Positions 55,640-63,529 of a DNA stretch of 64,000 bases are shown in pieces (position 1 is the stretch's first letter; every line of letters starts with the position of its first letter). A program made the translations under genes and the position numbers. The DNA is from an uncultured Chlorobiota bacterium (GTDB lineage: Bacteria > Bacteroidota > Ignavibacteria > UBA10030 > UBA6906), in NCBI GenBank assembly GCA_900696645.1, contig CAADGV010000024.1, positions 128,912 to 192,911 on the forward strand, in the 5' to 3' direction. The notes below the pieces were generated by a model. The model saw only the letters and a program-made list of their open reading frames with translations, searched no databases and had not been told where the DNA came from.

Positions 55640-57991
55640 GTGGAAACAATAAACTTTGGAACAAACGGTGATATGCACGGAGGACTGCCGCGTGAATCCC
55701 ATGTGCAGGAGTATGTCTCCATTATTCTTCGGGGAAAGTGGGTCATTCTTGCCTCGATGCTGCTTGCCACTGCCATCAGCGCATTCGTCACATTGCGCAC
55801 CGATCCGGTGTACGAATCCGCGGCTCTTGTTCTTGTGGATATGAAAGGAAAAGGTGGCCAGCTTCCGTTCTTTGATTTTGCAGGGACGAGCTTCAACAAG
55901 ATGACGAATGAGCTTGAAATCCTCAAATCACGAACGATGGCGGAGGCGGTTGCTCAGGATCTGCTGAAGGACGCGGAACATGCCAGCCCGATCACAGAGG
56001 TAACCCCGATACTTCAGGTGATTGTTGATGGCGTTCCCCAACAGAAACTCGCCAGCGTGAGGGAGGTTGCAGGGCGACTGCTCGGGTCGGTGTCGTTTGT
56101 TCCCATTCGTGACTCGGATATCATCCGGATCACGGCACGCAGCAATCACCGGGCGGAGGCGGCATTGCTTGCCAACACCTACATGAAGGTCTATGCCGAG
56201 CGTAACATGGATGCCAGCCGTACACGTTCCCGTGCTGTGCGCGAGTTCCTGCAGAGCCAGTTGGAAACCCGCAGAAGTGCCCTGGATACAGCCGAGGCAT
56301 CCCTTCAGGCATACATGAAGTCTGCCGGCATGGTCTCGCTCGACGGTGAGTCCAACAAGGTTGTAGCCCAGTTATCTCAACTCGAGGCAAACCGCGACGC
56401 CATCGAGGTGGAAATTCGCTCGAAGGAAACCGCACTCGCTTCCTACCGTGAAGAGATTACCAAGCAGGAACCCAGCGTTGCACGAACGCTCGGCGAATCG
56501 AGCGATGCGTATATCCGCTTGCTGCAGGACAAGCTTGCCGCACTTGAGGTACAGCGTGATGTTGTCATTGCCCAGAATCCCGCGCTTGCCGGACAGTCTA
56601 TTTACTCCGAGAAATTGAAGGAAATTGATTCTCAAATCTCAGCCCTGAAGAAGAATCTCAAATCACGAACAGAAGCATTCCTTAAAACCATCGGCTCCGG
56701 CGACGACGGCATTGGAAGCGCTGCATTTGTCGGGCAGATGAGGCAGAAGATTGTGGAGCAACAGATTGAGTTGGAAGCTCTTGATTCTCGCAAGCGGGCT
56801 CTGCAGTCTGTTATTTCACAATACGAGCGGCAGTTCAACCAGATCCCGGAGAAAAGTATTGAACTGGCGAAACTCCAACGGGCTAGGCTCAGTAACGAGA
56901 AACTCTACCTCCTCGTCGAGGAAAAGTACAACGAAGCCGCCATTACCGAAAAATCCGAATTCGGGTACGTTGACATCATCGATCCGGCAATTGTGCCGGG
57001 CGGGCCCGTCAGTCCGAACATGCGCAAGAACCTCATTCTTGGCCTGTTAGTCGGCCTCGGACTTGGTGTAGCGTACGTCCTCCTGCGTTCCTATCTCGAT
57101 GTTCGGGTGAGAACTCCCGAGGATCTGAAGCGATTCGGGTTCATTCCGCTTTCCGCCGTGCATCAAATGGACAATGTGCCCAGACAGGAGGGATCCACAG
57201 GAAACGGGCATTCCCATCACGAAAGTACCGATTTCGACCCGCATCTGGTTGCGTACCACAATCCGCTGTCGCCTCTCGCCGAGGCGTACCGCCGTTTGCG
57301 TACGAACGTTCTGTACGCACAACTTGACACGCCGCTGAAGAGTTTTCTGGTTACGAGCGCAAACCCGTCGGAAGGGAAATCCACCACTATCTCCAATCTT
57401 GCTGTTGCATTTGCACAAGCCGAAAAGAGGGTGTTATTAGTTGATGCGGATATGCGTCGGTCGACAATTCACAACTACTTCAGGATCAACAAGAACCCGG
57501 GGCTCACGGATGTCTTTGTAGGGAGTGTCACCATTGATGAGGCACTGAACAAGAATGTTGTGGAGAATCTGGACGTGCTGTGTTGCGGTACAACGCCTCC
57601 CAATCCGGCGGAACTTCTCGGCTCGCGCAGAATGCGTGAATTCATCGAACAGATGAGCGGGAAGTACGACATCCTGATGTTCGATTCGCCGCCGCTGCTT
57701 GCCGTCACGGATGCGGCCGTTCTCTCGACTGTTGTCGATGGGGCAATTCTTGTAGCTTCCGCTGGGAAGACCCGTGCCACGGCAATCTACCGTGCAACAG
57801 AATCTCTGGCCAGTGTCGGGGGAAAAGTACTCGGCGTGCTGCTCAACAATTTTGATGTCAAGAAAGCATACGGCGGCTACTACGGCAGCTACGGCTACAG
57901 TTACTACGCGCACAACTACGGCTACTACCATTCCAACGGAAACGGTGAAAGCCCCAAGAAGCGAAAGAAGTCCCTGCGAAGAAGTGCATGA
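55640..57991 (+). CDS. Polysaccharide co-polymerase/tyrosine autokinase (Wzc type)
   Basis: A 783-residue inner-membrane protein. The Wzz-type chain-length domain has two membrane segments (about 30-50 and 460-480) flanking coiled coils; the C-terminal BY-kinase domain carries Walker A SANPSEGKSTT, Walker A' LLVDADMRRS and ILMFDSPPLLAVTDA. The Tyr-rich tail (GGYYGSYGYSYYAHNYGYY) is the autophosphorylation cluster. It controls the polymerisation and export of capsule or exopolysaccharide. Start at GTG 55640; ATG 55673 is an alternative. The stop overlaps the next gene (ATGA). Confidence 0.93.
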   Translation: METINFGTNGDMHGGLPRESHVQEYVSIILRGKWVILASMLLATAISAFVTLRTDPVYESAALVLVDMKGKGGQLPFFDFAGTSFNKMTNELEILKSRTMAEAVAQDLLKDAEHASPITEVTPILQVIVDGVPQQKLASVREVAGRLLGSVSFVPIRDSDIIRITARSNHRAEAALLANTYMKVYAERNMDASRTRSRAVREFLQSQLETRRSALDTAEASLQAYMKSAGMVSLDGESNKVVAQLSQLEANRDAIEVEIRSKETALASYREEITKQEPSVARTLGESSDAYIRLLQDKLAALEVQRDVVIAQNPALAGQSIYSEKLKEIDSQISALKKNLKSRTEAFLKTIGSGDDGIGSAAFVGQMRQKIVEQQIELEALDSRKRALQSVISQYERQFNQIPEKSIELAKLQRARLSNEKLYLLVEEKYNEAAITEKSEFGYVDIIDPAIVPGGPVSPNMRKNLILGLLVGLGLGVAYVLLRSYLDVRVRTPEDLKRFGFIPLSAVHQMDNVPRQEGSTGNGHSHHESTDFDPHLVAYHNPLSPLAEAYRRLRTNVLYAQLDTPLKSFLVTSANPSEGKSTTISNLAVAFAQAEKRVLLVDADMRRSTIHNYFRINKNPGLTDVFVGSVTIDEALNKNVVENLDVLCCGTTPPNPAELLGSRRMREFIEQMSGKYDILMFDSPPLLAVTDAAVLSTVVDGAILVASAGKTRATAIYRATESLASVGGKVLGVLLNNFDVKKAYGGYYGSYGYSYYAHNYGYYHSNGNGESPKKRKKSLRRSA

Positions 57992-58533
57992 CGTTTCATC
58001 CACCATCTGTCTGGAAGATCATGAAGAATTTCCTTCTGTTCGGTATTATCGGCGTTACGACGGTTCTGCTGTCTGCATCTGCACATGCGCAGCTCGATCA
58101 AACAGGGCTGCTTTCCGCCACATCGGTGGGAACCACGACGTCGAACTTCTATTTCGCGAAGCCTAATGAGCTGACCATCATCGTGAATGTTTTGGGGTTT
58201 GTGCAAAAACCCGGACGGTACGAAATCTCCAGCACCATCGATCTCATCAACCTGCTTGCACTTGCCGGCGGACCCTCTTCGGACGGAACACTGAAGGGGG
58301 TGAAAATCTCCCGACTCGTTCGAAACGAGGAACGCTTTGCCCGGCAGGAATTCACCATCGATCTAAATGATCTGACACGGGTTGGCGCGGAACAACTCGC
58401 TTTACAGCCCGGCGATGTTGTGGAGGTTGACAGATCCACGTGGTCGGTTGTACGTGATATCTTCGGTGTTGTGGGGTATGCTGCCGTGATTACAACAACC
58501 GCAGCCACGGTCATCAATCTGGCCCGGAGATAA
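57988..58533 (+). CDS. SLBB-domain polysaccharide export-like protein
   Basis: A 181-residue protein with a signal peptide (ending ASAHAQ) and one SLBB domain (about 60-150: LGFVQKPGRYEISSTIDLI). It ends in a hydrophobic stretch (GVVGYAAVITTTAATVINLA). SLBB modules occur in Wza-type export proteins; this one lacks the Poly_export domain, so it is a small accessory form. The start at 57988 overlaps the kinase stop (ATGA); ATG 58021 would shorten the n-region. Confidence 0.8.
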   Translation: MTFHPPSVWKIMKNFLLFGIIGVTTVLLSASAHAQLDQTGLLSATSVGTTTSNFYFAKPNELTIIVNVLGFVQKPGRYEISSTIDLINLLALAGGPSSDGTLKGVKISRLVRNEERFARQEFTIDLNDLTRVGAEQLALQPGDVVEVDRSTWSVVRDIFGVVGYAAVITTTAATVINLARR

Positions 58534-58567
58534 GTTGTCCCACACAACGGTCAGGGGGTATTTCGCG

Positions 58568-59131
58568 ATGAACCATCTCATATCTGCAACAGGGCACACC
58601 GCACGGTGGTACGCGCTGTACACTCGTTCACGGTTTGAAAAGAAGATCGATGATGATTTTCGGCGGCGGGGAATTGAATGCTTCCTTCCGCTCGTGGAAG
58701 AGGTGCGTCTGTGGAGCGACCGGAAAAAGAAAGTGCTTGAGCCCCTGTTCAGAGGGTACATCTTTGTGCGAACGGATTTGCGCAACAAGGTCTCCATCCT
58801 CCAAACCGACGGCATCGTCCGGTTTGTGGGTGTGCGCAACACGCCATCTCCTGTTCCGGAACAACAAATCAACTGGGTTCGCATTCTTGCAGGCTCGCCT
58901 GATGCGATTCGTCGCGAAGAGTATGTGAGCGTGGGCGAGGTTGTACGGATCACTGCGGGTCAGTTCAAAGGTGTAGAAGGATTTGTCATGAAAGTGAAGG
59001 ATACGGCTCGTGTTGCCGTGTCGCTGTCGTGCATTGCCCAATCGGTATCTGTGGAAGTGCCGCAGGAATTTTTGGAGAGAATCGATCAACCTGTCGCTGA
59101 ACCAAGTATCGGTTTCGTTCGCAGGCTGTAG
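58568..59131 (+). CDS. NusG/UpxY/RfaH-like antiterminator
   Basis: A 187-residue NusG-like protein. The N-terminal NGN domain reads RWYALYTRSRFEKKIDDDF and LFRGYIFVRTD, and the C-terminal KOW domain lies in GEVVRITAGQFKGVEGF. Proteins of this sort (RfaH, UpxY) prevent early termination in long polysaccharide operons, and the position inside such an operon supports that. ATG 58568 was chosen over TTG 58535 for the ribosome site GGGGG and the typical N-terminus. Confidence 0.88.
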   Translation: MNHLISATGHTARWYALYTRSRFEKKIDDDFRRRGIECFLPLVEEVRLWSDRKKKVLEPLFRGYIFVRTDLRNKVSILQTDGIVRFVGVRNTPSPVPEQQINWVRILAGSPDAIRREEYVSVGEVVRITAGQFKGVEGFVMKVKDTARVAVSLSCIAQSVSVEVPQEFLERIDQPVAEPSIGFVRRL

Positions 59132-59264
59132 TTCAAGAATCTCTTTCGACGTCGTTGACAGACTCGTCCGTGACGTCGCATTGTAAGACCATGTCCGAGT
59201 AGGCCGCATCGTGCAGCTCAAAAAGCACAATGTGACTGAAAGGGCGGAGCGTGCCTGAGAGGAC

Positions 59265-59294
59265 AAGTCCCAAATCCCAATTGCCAAATTCCAA
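59265..59294. repeat. Left inverted repeat of IVP cassette 1
   Basis: Low-complexity CCAA-rich stretch. CCAAATTCCAA (59284-59294) is the exact reverse complement of TTGGAATTTGG at 59702-59712, and pairing continues outward without gaps: across 30 positions (59265-59294 with 59702-59731) 23 Watson-Crick and 2 G-U pairs can form. It lies 36 bases before the IVP gene. Confidence 0.8.
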
Positions 59295-59330
59295 GTACCA
59301 AGCAGCGACCGCGGAGCCTATTGACGAAAC

Positions 59331-59690
59331 ATGATGAACACAGACCGTCCATATGACCTTGAGGAGCGGACGTTCCTGTTTGCAAAGGAAGTCGCACTCT
59401 TCTGCAAGCGTTTGCCGAAGAATGTCGAGAACATAGAATACATCAAACAGGTCATACGATCATCAGGCTCAGTCGGTGCGAATTACATTGAGGCCAATGA
59501 ATCGTTGGGAGAAAAAGACTTTTCACTGAGGTTAAAGATCAGCCGTAAGGAAGCCAAAGAGTCGATGTACTGGTTACGACTCATTTGTGAGACAAACAAT
59601 ACCCAATTCGCCGGGTCCGGGACAGTTCTCGTGAATGAGGCGAATGAATTGCGGAAAATCCTTTCCACCATCATAAACAAAGCGAAATAG
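59331..59690 (+). CDS. Four-helix-bundle protein, 23S rRNA IVP/S23 family
   Basis: A 119-residue helical protein of the family first found inside intervening sequences of 23S rRNA genes. The family phrase is QVIRSSGSVGANYIEANES, followed by KISRKEAKESMYWL. These proteins form small helical bundles, often pentameric; avd of diversity-generating retroelements is related. The molecular role is unknown. It interrupts a polysaccharide operon between a NusG-like factor and a sugar dehydrogenase, and is bracketed by inverted repeats (59265-59294, 59702-59731). Confidence 0.92.
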   Translation: MMNTDRPYDLEERTFLFAKEVALFCKRLPKNVENIEYIKQVIRSSGSVGANYIEANESLGEKDFSLRLKISRKEAKESMYWLRLICETNNTQFAGSGTVLVNEANELRKILSTIINKAK

Positions 59691-59701
59691 GCACTTCATC
59701 A

Positions 59702-59731
59702 TTGGAATTTGGAGTTTGGACTTTGGAATTT
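59702..59731. repeat. Right inverted repeat of IVP cassette 1
   Basis: TTGGAATTTGG (59702-59712) and the following GTTTGGACTTTGGAATTT pair with the left arm at 59265-59294. The motif TTGGAATTT occurs twice in it. It begins 12 bases after the IVP stop and ends 12 bases before the ATG of the sugar dehydrogenase, leaving little room for a normal ribosome site there. Confidence 0.8.
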
Positions 59732-59742
59732 CACATAGAATT

Positions 59743-61044
59743 ATGAGTATCAAACAGGAGTTTCTCAAGAGAATTGACTCAAGAGATGCCCGGATCGGCA
59801 TCATCGGCCTCGGCTACGTCGGATTGCCGCTCGGACTCTGCTTCGCGGAGAAGAAGTTTCGCTGCGTCGGCTTTGATATCGACCGGAAAAAGACCGACGC
59901 ATTGTCGAAAGGCGAATCGTATATCAAACACATTCCTTCCGAACGCATCAGGCAGGCTGTCTGTTCAGGGATGTTCAGCGCGACAACAGACTTTTCGAAG
60001 ATTGCGGAGTGTGACGCTGTTCTGATTGCCGTACCGACACCGTTGAACAAGAATCGCGAGCCTGACATGTCGTACATCGTCAGTACGTGCGAGACGGTTA
60101 CACCGTATGTGCGTGCAGGTCAGTTGTTCGTGCTGGAGTCAACTACCTATCCCGGCACAACGGACGAGGTGGTCGTTCCGATTCTCGAATCAACCGGATT
60201 GAAATGCGATGTTGACTTCTTCGCGGCCTTTTCTCCCGAGCGTGAGGATCCGAACAACAAGGAATACCGGACCGAGACGATCCCGAAAGTCGTCGGTGCA
60301 ACATCACCTGAAGGACTGGCCGTTGCGGACAGGCTCTACTCACAGATCGTCGTGCGAACCGTTCCTGTTTCTTCAACGCGTGTTGCCGAGGCGACAAAAC
60401 TGATGGAGAACATCTTCCGCTCTGTAAACATCGCCCTCGTGAATGAGTTGAAAGTCGCCTTCATGAAAATGGGAATTGATGTGTGGGAAGTGATCGAAGC
60501 AGCGAAGACAAAACCGTTCGGCTACATGCCGTTCTATCCGGGTCCGGGACTCGGCGGCCACTGCATTCCTATCGATCCGTTCTATCTCACGTGGAAAGCA
60601 CGAGAGTACGGAGTTGCTACGCGGTTCATCGAGCTTGCAGGGGAGATCAATACTGCCATGCCGGACTTTGTTGTGCAACGAGTGATGGAAACACTCAATG
60701 ACCATGGCAAGGCACTTAAAGGTTCGAAGATCCTGATCCTGGGTCTTGCATATAAAGCCAACGTTGACGACGACCGCGAATCTCCTTCTTATCATCTGAT
60801 CGAGAAGTTGGAAGAGAAAGGGGCAACCGTGAGCTACAACGATCCGTTCGTTCCCGTTATTCGTCCCTCCCGTGAATGGTCGAAGTATGCCGGCCGCGAG
60901 TCGGTGGAAGTAAGCAACAACTACGATCTCATCCTCATCGCCACACCGCATGACGAATACAGGAAAATGGATTTCAGTAGCTTCTCCGCGCCGATTGTGG
61001 ATACGAGAAATATTGTGTCCGGCGGTAGAGCATACAAGGCTTAG
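59743..61044 (+). CDS. Nucleotide-sugar dehydrogenase (WbpA/TviB type)
   Basis: A 433-residue NAD-dependent dehydrogenase oxidising C6 of a UDP-sugar to a uronic acid. The Rossmann motif is GIIGLGYVGLPLG near the start, the family phrase FSPEREDPNN occurs in the middle, and the catalytic Cys lies in GLGGHCIPIDPFY. These features resemble UDP-GlcNAc 6-dehydrogenases (WbpA/TviB) more than UDP-glucose dehydrogenases; the exact sugar is inferred. ATG 59743 begins the conserved core; there is no clear ribosome site because the cassette arm ends just upstream. Confidence 0.92.
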   Translation: MSIKQEFLKRIDSRDARIGIIGLGYVGLPLGLCFAEKKFRCVGFDIDRKKTDALSKGESYIKHIPSERIRQAVCSGMFSATTDFSKIAECDAVLIAVPTPLNKNREPDMSYIVSTCETVTPYVRAGQLFVLESTTYPGTTDEVVVPILESTGLKCDVDFFAAFSPEREDPNNKEYRTETIPKVVGATSPEGLAVADRLYSQIVVRTVPVSSTRVAEATKLMENIFRSVNIALVNELKVAFMKMGIDVWEVIEAAKTKPFGYMPFYPGPGLGGHCIPIDPFYLTWKAREYGVATRFIELAGEINTAMPDFVVQRVMETLNDHGKALKGSKILILGLAYKANVDDDRESPSYHLIEKLEEKGATVSYNDPFVPVIRPSREWSKYAGRESVEVSNNYDLILIATPHDEYRKMDFSSFSAPIVDTRNIVSGGRAYKA

Positions 61045-61046
61045 CT

Positions 61047-61067
61047 GATTGTTGTTTGTTGATGGTT
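61047..61067. repeat. Left inverted repeat of IVP cassette 2
   Basis: GATTGTTG followed by TTTGTTGATGGTT is the reverse complement of the right arm at 61569-61600 at 20 of 21 positions, with one 7-base insertion in the right arm. It begins three bases after the dehydrogenase stop. Confidence 0.8.
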
Positions 61068-61122
61068 GATTGTTGACAGTCGATGGTGTATCATGTGAAG
61101 TCACAAACACGTGTGGTGCATC

Positions 61123-61545
61123 ATGAACGAACAACAGCCATCAGCGAAGGAACCCCTCAGGTCAGCGATTCACAAGTTGGAAGATCTCGAGTGTTACGTG
61201 AGGGCCAGGGCATTTCGAAAGCGTGTCTCCGAGACTTGTAAGCTCCTGCCGAAAGAAGAACAGTTTCGTTTGAGAGATCAACTGCTCAGATCGTCGAGAT
61301 CCGTTGCGGCCAATATTGCAGAAGGCTATGGTCGTCACCATCATCAGGAAAATCTCCAGTTCTGTCGTCAGGCCCGCGGTTCACTAACGGAGACAATCGA
61401 ACATTTGAATTGTGCACTTGACGAGAGATTTGTCGACGATGCACTGTACACTTTGCTGCGAGAGGAAAGCGACACATTGCTGAAGATCCTCAACGGCTAC
61501 ATCTCATACCTTCGAAAAGCAGCGGCAGCGGCAAAATCACGATAA
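61123..61545 (+). CDS. Second four-helix-bundle IVP/S23-family protein
   Basis: A 140-residue helical protein of the 23S rRNA IVP family, from a different subfamily than the one at 59331: the key phrase is LLRSSRSVAANIAEGYGRHH, then QFCRQARGSLTET. It stands in the same operon, also between inverted repeats (61047-61067 and 61569-61600) unlike those of the first. Start at ATG 61123; the GTG at 61111 adds four residues. Function unknown. Confidence 0.92.
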   Translation: MNEQQPSAKEPLRSAIHKLEDLECYVRARAFRKRVSETCKLLPKEEQFRLRDQLLRSSRSVAANIAEGYGRHHHQENLQFCRQARGSLTETIEHLNCALDERFVDDALYTLLREESDTLLKILNGYISYLRKAAAAAKSR

Positions 61546-61568
61546 TCCCATCGCAGCACAGCCAAGGC

Positions 61569-61600
61569 GTTGAACCATCAACTAACAACTATCAACAATC
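61569..61600. repeat. Right inverted repeat of IVP cassette 2
   Basis: Its reverse complement begins GATTGTTG, then a 7-base insertion, then TTAGTTGATGGTT, matching the left arm at 61047-61067. It ends exactly where the epimerase reading frame begins (TTG at 61601). Confidence 0.8.
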
Positions 61601-62611
61601 TTGCCTGAATACCTCGTCACCGGTTCCGCCGGCTTCATCGGCTACCACCTTGCTGAGCGGCTGCTCAATGACGGCGTGCGGGTTGTCGGGCTAGACAACA
61701 TGAATGCGTACTACGATGTCAGTCTGAAGGAGGCGCGGCTCGAACGGCTTCGACGCCACAAGGGATTCAAGTTTGAGAAACTCGACCTTGCAGACCGGAG
61801 CGGGATGGAACGGCTGTTCGCTGAACACACCTTCGATGTGGTTGTCAATCTGGCGGCGCAGGCGGGCGTCCGTTACTCGCTTACCAATCCGCATGCGTAC
61901 ATCGATTCGAACATTGTCGGGTTTTTGAATATCCTTGAAGGATGCAGGCACGCGAAGGTGAAGCATCTCGTCTTCGCATCCAGCAGCTCGGTGTACGGTG
62001 CCAACACCCAAATGCCCTTTGCCGTGTCGGACAATGTCGATCATCCAGTATCGTTGTACGCGGCAAGCAAAAAGTCAAACGAGTTGATGGCGCATTCGTA
62101 TGCACATTTGTACAAGCTTCCGTGTACAGGACTTCGTTTCTTTTCCGTGTACGGCCCGTGGGGGAGACCGGACATGGCGATGTTCTTGTTCACGAAGGCG
62201 ATCCTGGAGGGGAAGCCAATCGACGTGTACAACAACGGCGACCTGCAACGCGACTTCACCTACATTGACGATATTGTCGAGGGAGTTGCGCGTGTCGCAG
62301 CACGAATCCCGTCCGCAGACCCGGCATGGAACGGCGATGCTCCGAATCCCGCAACAAGCAAAGCGCCGTACCGTCTCTACAACATCGGCAATCATAATCC
62401 GGTACACCTGATGCACTTCATTGAACTGATCGAGAAGGCAGCAGGGCGGACGGCGGAAAAGCGATTTCTTCCGATGCAGCCCGGAGATGTGCCCGCAACA
62501 TTTGCCGATGTGGACGATCTTGTGCAGGATGTCGGCTTTGCGCCGGCCACACCGATTGAAAAAGGAGTGAAGAAATTTGTGGAGTGGTACAGGGAGTATT
62601 ATGGGTGTTGA
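61601..62611 (+). CDS. UDP-glucuronate 4-epimerase-like SDR enzyme
   Basis: A 336-residue extended short-chain dehydrogenase. NAD-binding [14 protein letters not shown], the YAASKKSNE active-site Tyr/Lys and the segments [19 protein letters not shown] and [12 protein letters not shown] are typical of UDP-glucuronate 4-epimerases (LpsL/GAE), which make UDP-galacturonate. The only possible start is TTG at 61601 with no ribosome site; an inverted repeat of the IVP cassette ends immediately before it. The core enzyme looks complete. Confidence 0.92.
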   Translation: MPEYLVTGSAGFIGYHLAERLLNDGVRVVGLDNMNAYYDVSLKEARLERLRRHKGFKFEKLDLADRSGMERLFAEHTFDVVVNLAAQAGVRYSLTNPHAYIDSNIVGFLNILEGCRHAKVKHLVFASSSSVYGANTQMPFAVSDNVDHPVSLYAASKKSNELMAHSYAHLYKLPCTGLRFFSVYGPWGRPDMAMFLFTKAILEGKPIDVYNNGDLQRDFTYIDDIVEGVARVAARIPSADPAWNGDAPNPATSKAPYRLYNIGNHNPVHLMHFIELIEKAAGRTAEKRFLPMQPGDVPATFADVDDLVQDVGFAPATPIEKGVKKFVEWYREYYGC

Positions 62612-62625
62612 GGATGAGGATGAGA

Positions 62626-62637
62626 TTGATGGTTGAT
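62626..62637. repeat. Lone copy of the cassette-2 repeat core
   Basis: TTGATGGTTGAT is identical to bases 61059-61070 in the left arm of cassette 2 and follows the epimerase stop by 14 bases, in a low-complexity GGATGAGGATGAGATT setting. A small palindrome ATCGAAAATCGAT overlaps it. No IVP gene is attached. Confidence 0.6.
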
Positions 62638-62656
62638 CGAAAATCGATTTGGAGAA

Positions 62657-63484
62657 ATGGAAACACAGGCAGTAGTGAATACTTCGCGTAGCAATCCCGG
62701 TTGGCAAGGGGTGGGAACACCCGGAATTGAGTATTTCTCAGGGCGTGTGAAGAGTATTCTTTCAGGGCTAACAACATTCAAACCGGGAACCGGAAACCTT
62801 CTTCTTGCCACACTTGCAGACTTCTGGAATAACTGGATTCTTCCGTATAAAAGGGCGAACTGTGTCTGTTGTGGATGGAATGGCAGTTCTTTTCTGGCTT
62901 CAGCCAATTGGCGCACCGTAACCTTTCAATCCCGATGTCCCCATTGTGATTCGAGATCTCGCCATCGCGGCCTTGTCCGGTATTTGGACCTCCACGCGTC
63001 GGAACTGAATCATCGGCGGACGCTTTTGTTTGCTCCAGAGGGCATCATTCTCAAGTCACTCAGAAGAATCGGCATAGATATATTGCAAACAACTGACTTC
63101 ATACTCGCTGACGTCGATTTTCCCGGCGAAGACATCCAGAAGCTTACGCTTGAAAACGCATCATTCGATCTGGTGCTGTGCAATCATGTGTTGGAGCACG
63201 TCGCTGATGACCAATCCGCTATCCGTGAATGCGCCAGGATTTTGAGCAGTGATGGTATTGCATTATTTACCATTCCCGGCGACTACGACAAGGCGGAAAC
63301 CTGGTACTTCACGAGCCCTGATAGCAACGGACATCATCGCCATTACGGGCTTGATGTTCTCACGAAATTCAAGAATGCGTTTCCGTTCGTTGAAGCAGTT
63401 GATATGTCAACATTTGGTTCGCGGGAGGACCATATTCGTTATCGTGATTTGTTGTTTGTTTGTAGAAAGAATAGCATTGCGTGA
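62657..63484 (+). CDS. Zinc-ribbon-containing class I SAM methyltransferase
   Basis: A 275-residue protein. An N-terminal Cys-rich part (CVCC ... CPHC) is followed by a Rossmann-type methyltransferase core ending in FDLVLCNHVLEHVADDQSAIREC, the post-motif I/HVLEH phrase of small-molecule methyltransferases. It probably modifies a sugar or glycan of the exopolysaccharide. Start at ATG 62657 (ribosome-like GGAG close by); TTG 62633 adds eight residues. Confidence 0.85.
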   Translation: METQAVVNTSRSNPGWQGVGTPGIEYFSGRVKSILSGLTTFKPGTGNLLLATLADFWNNWILPYKRANCVCCGWNGSSFLASANWRTVTFQSRCPHCDSRSRHRGLVRYLDLHASELNHRRTLLFAPEGIILKSLRRIGIDILQTTDFILADVDFPGEDIQKLTLENASFDLVLCNHVLEHVADDQSAIRECARILSSDGIALFTIPGDYDKAETWYFTSPDSNGHHRHYGLDVLTKFKNAFPFVEAVDMSTFGSREDHIRYRDLLFVCRKNSIA

Positions 63485-63529
63485 GGTACCGCGCGACACA
63501 TTTGTTCTCAGCAATATGTATCCAATAAC

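Noticed and set aside
61073-61094. TTGACA with TATCAT as a promoter for the second IVP gene
   Set aside because: The spacing is only 10 bases, too short for a sigma70 promoter.
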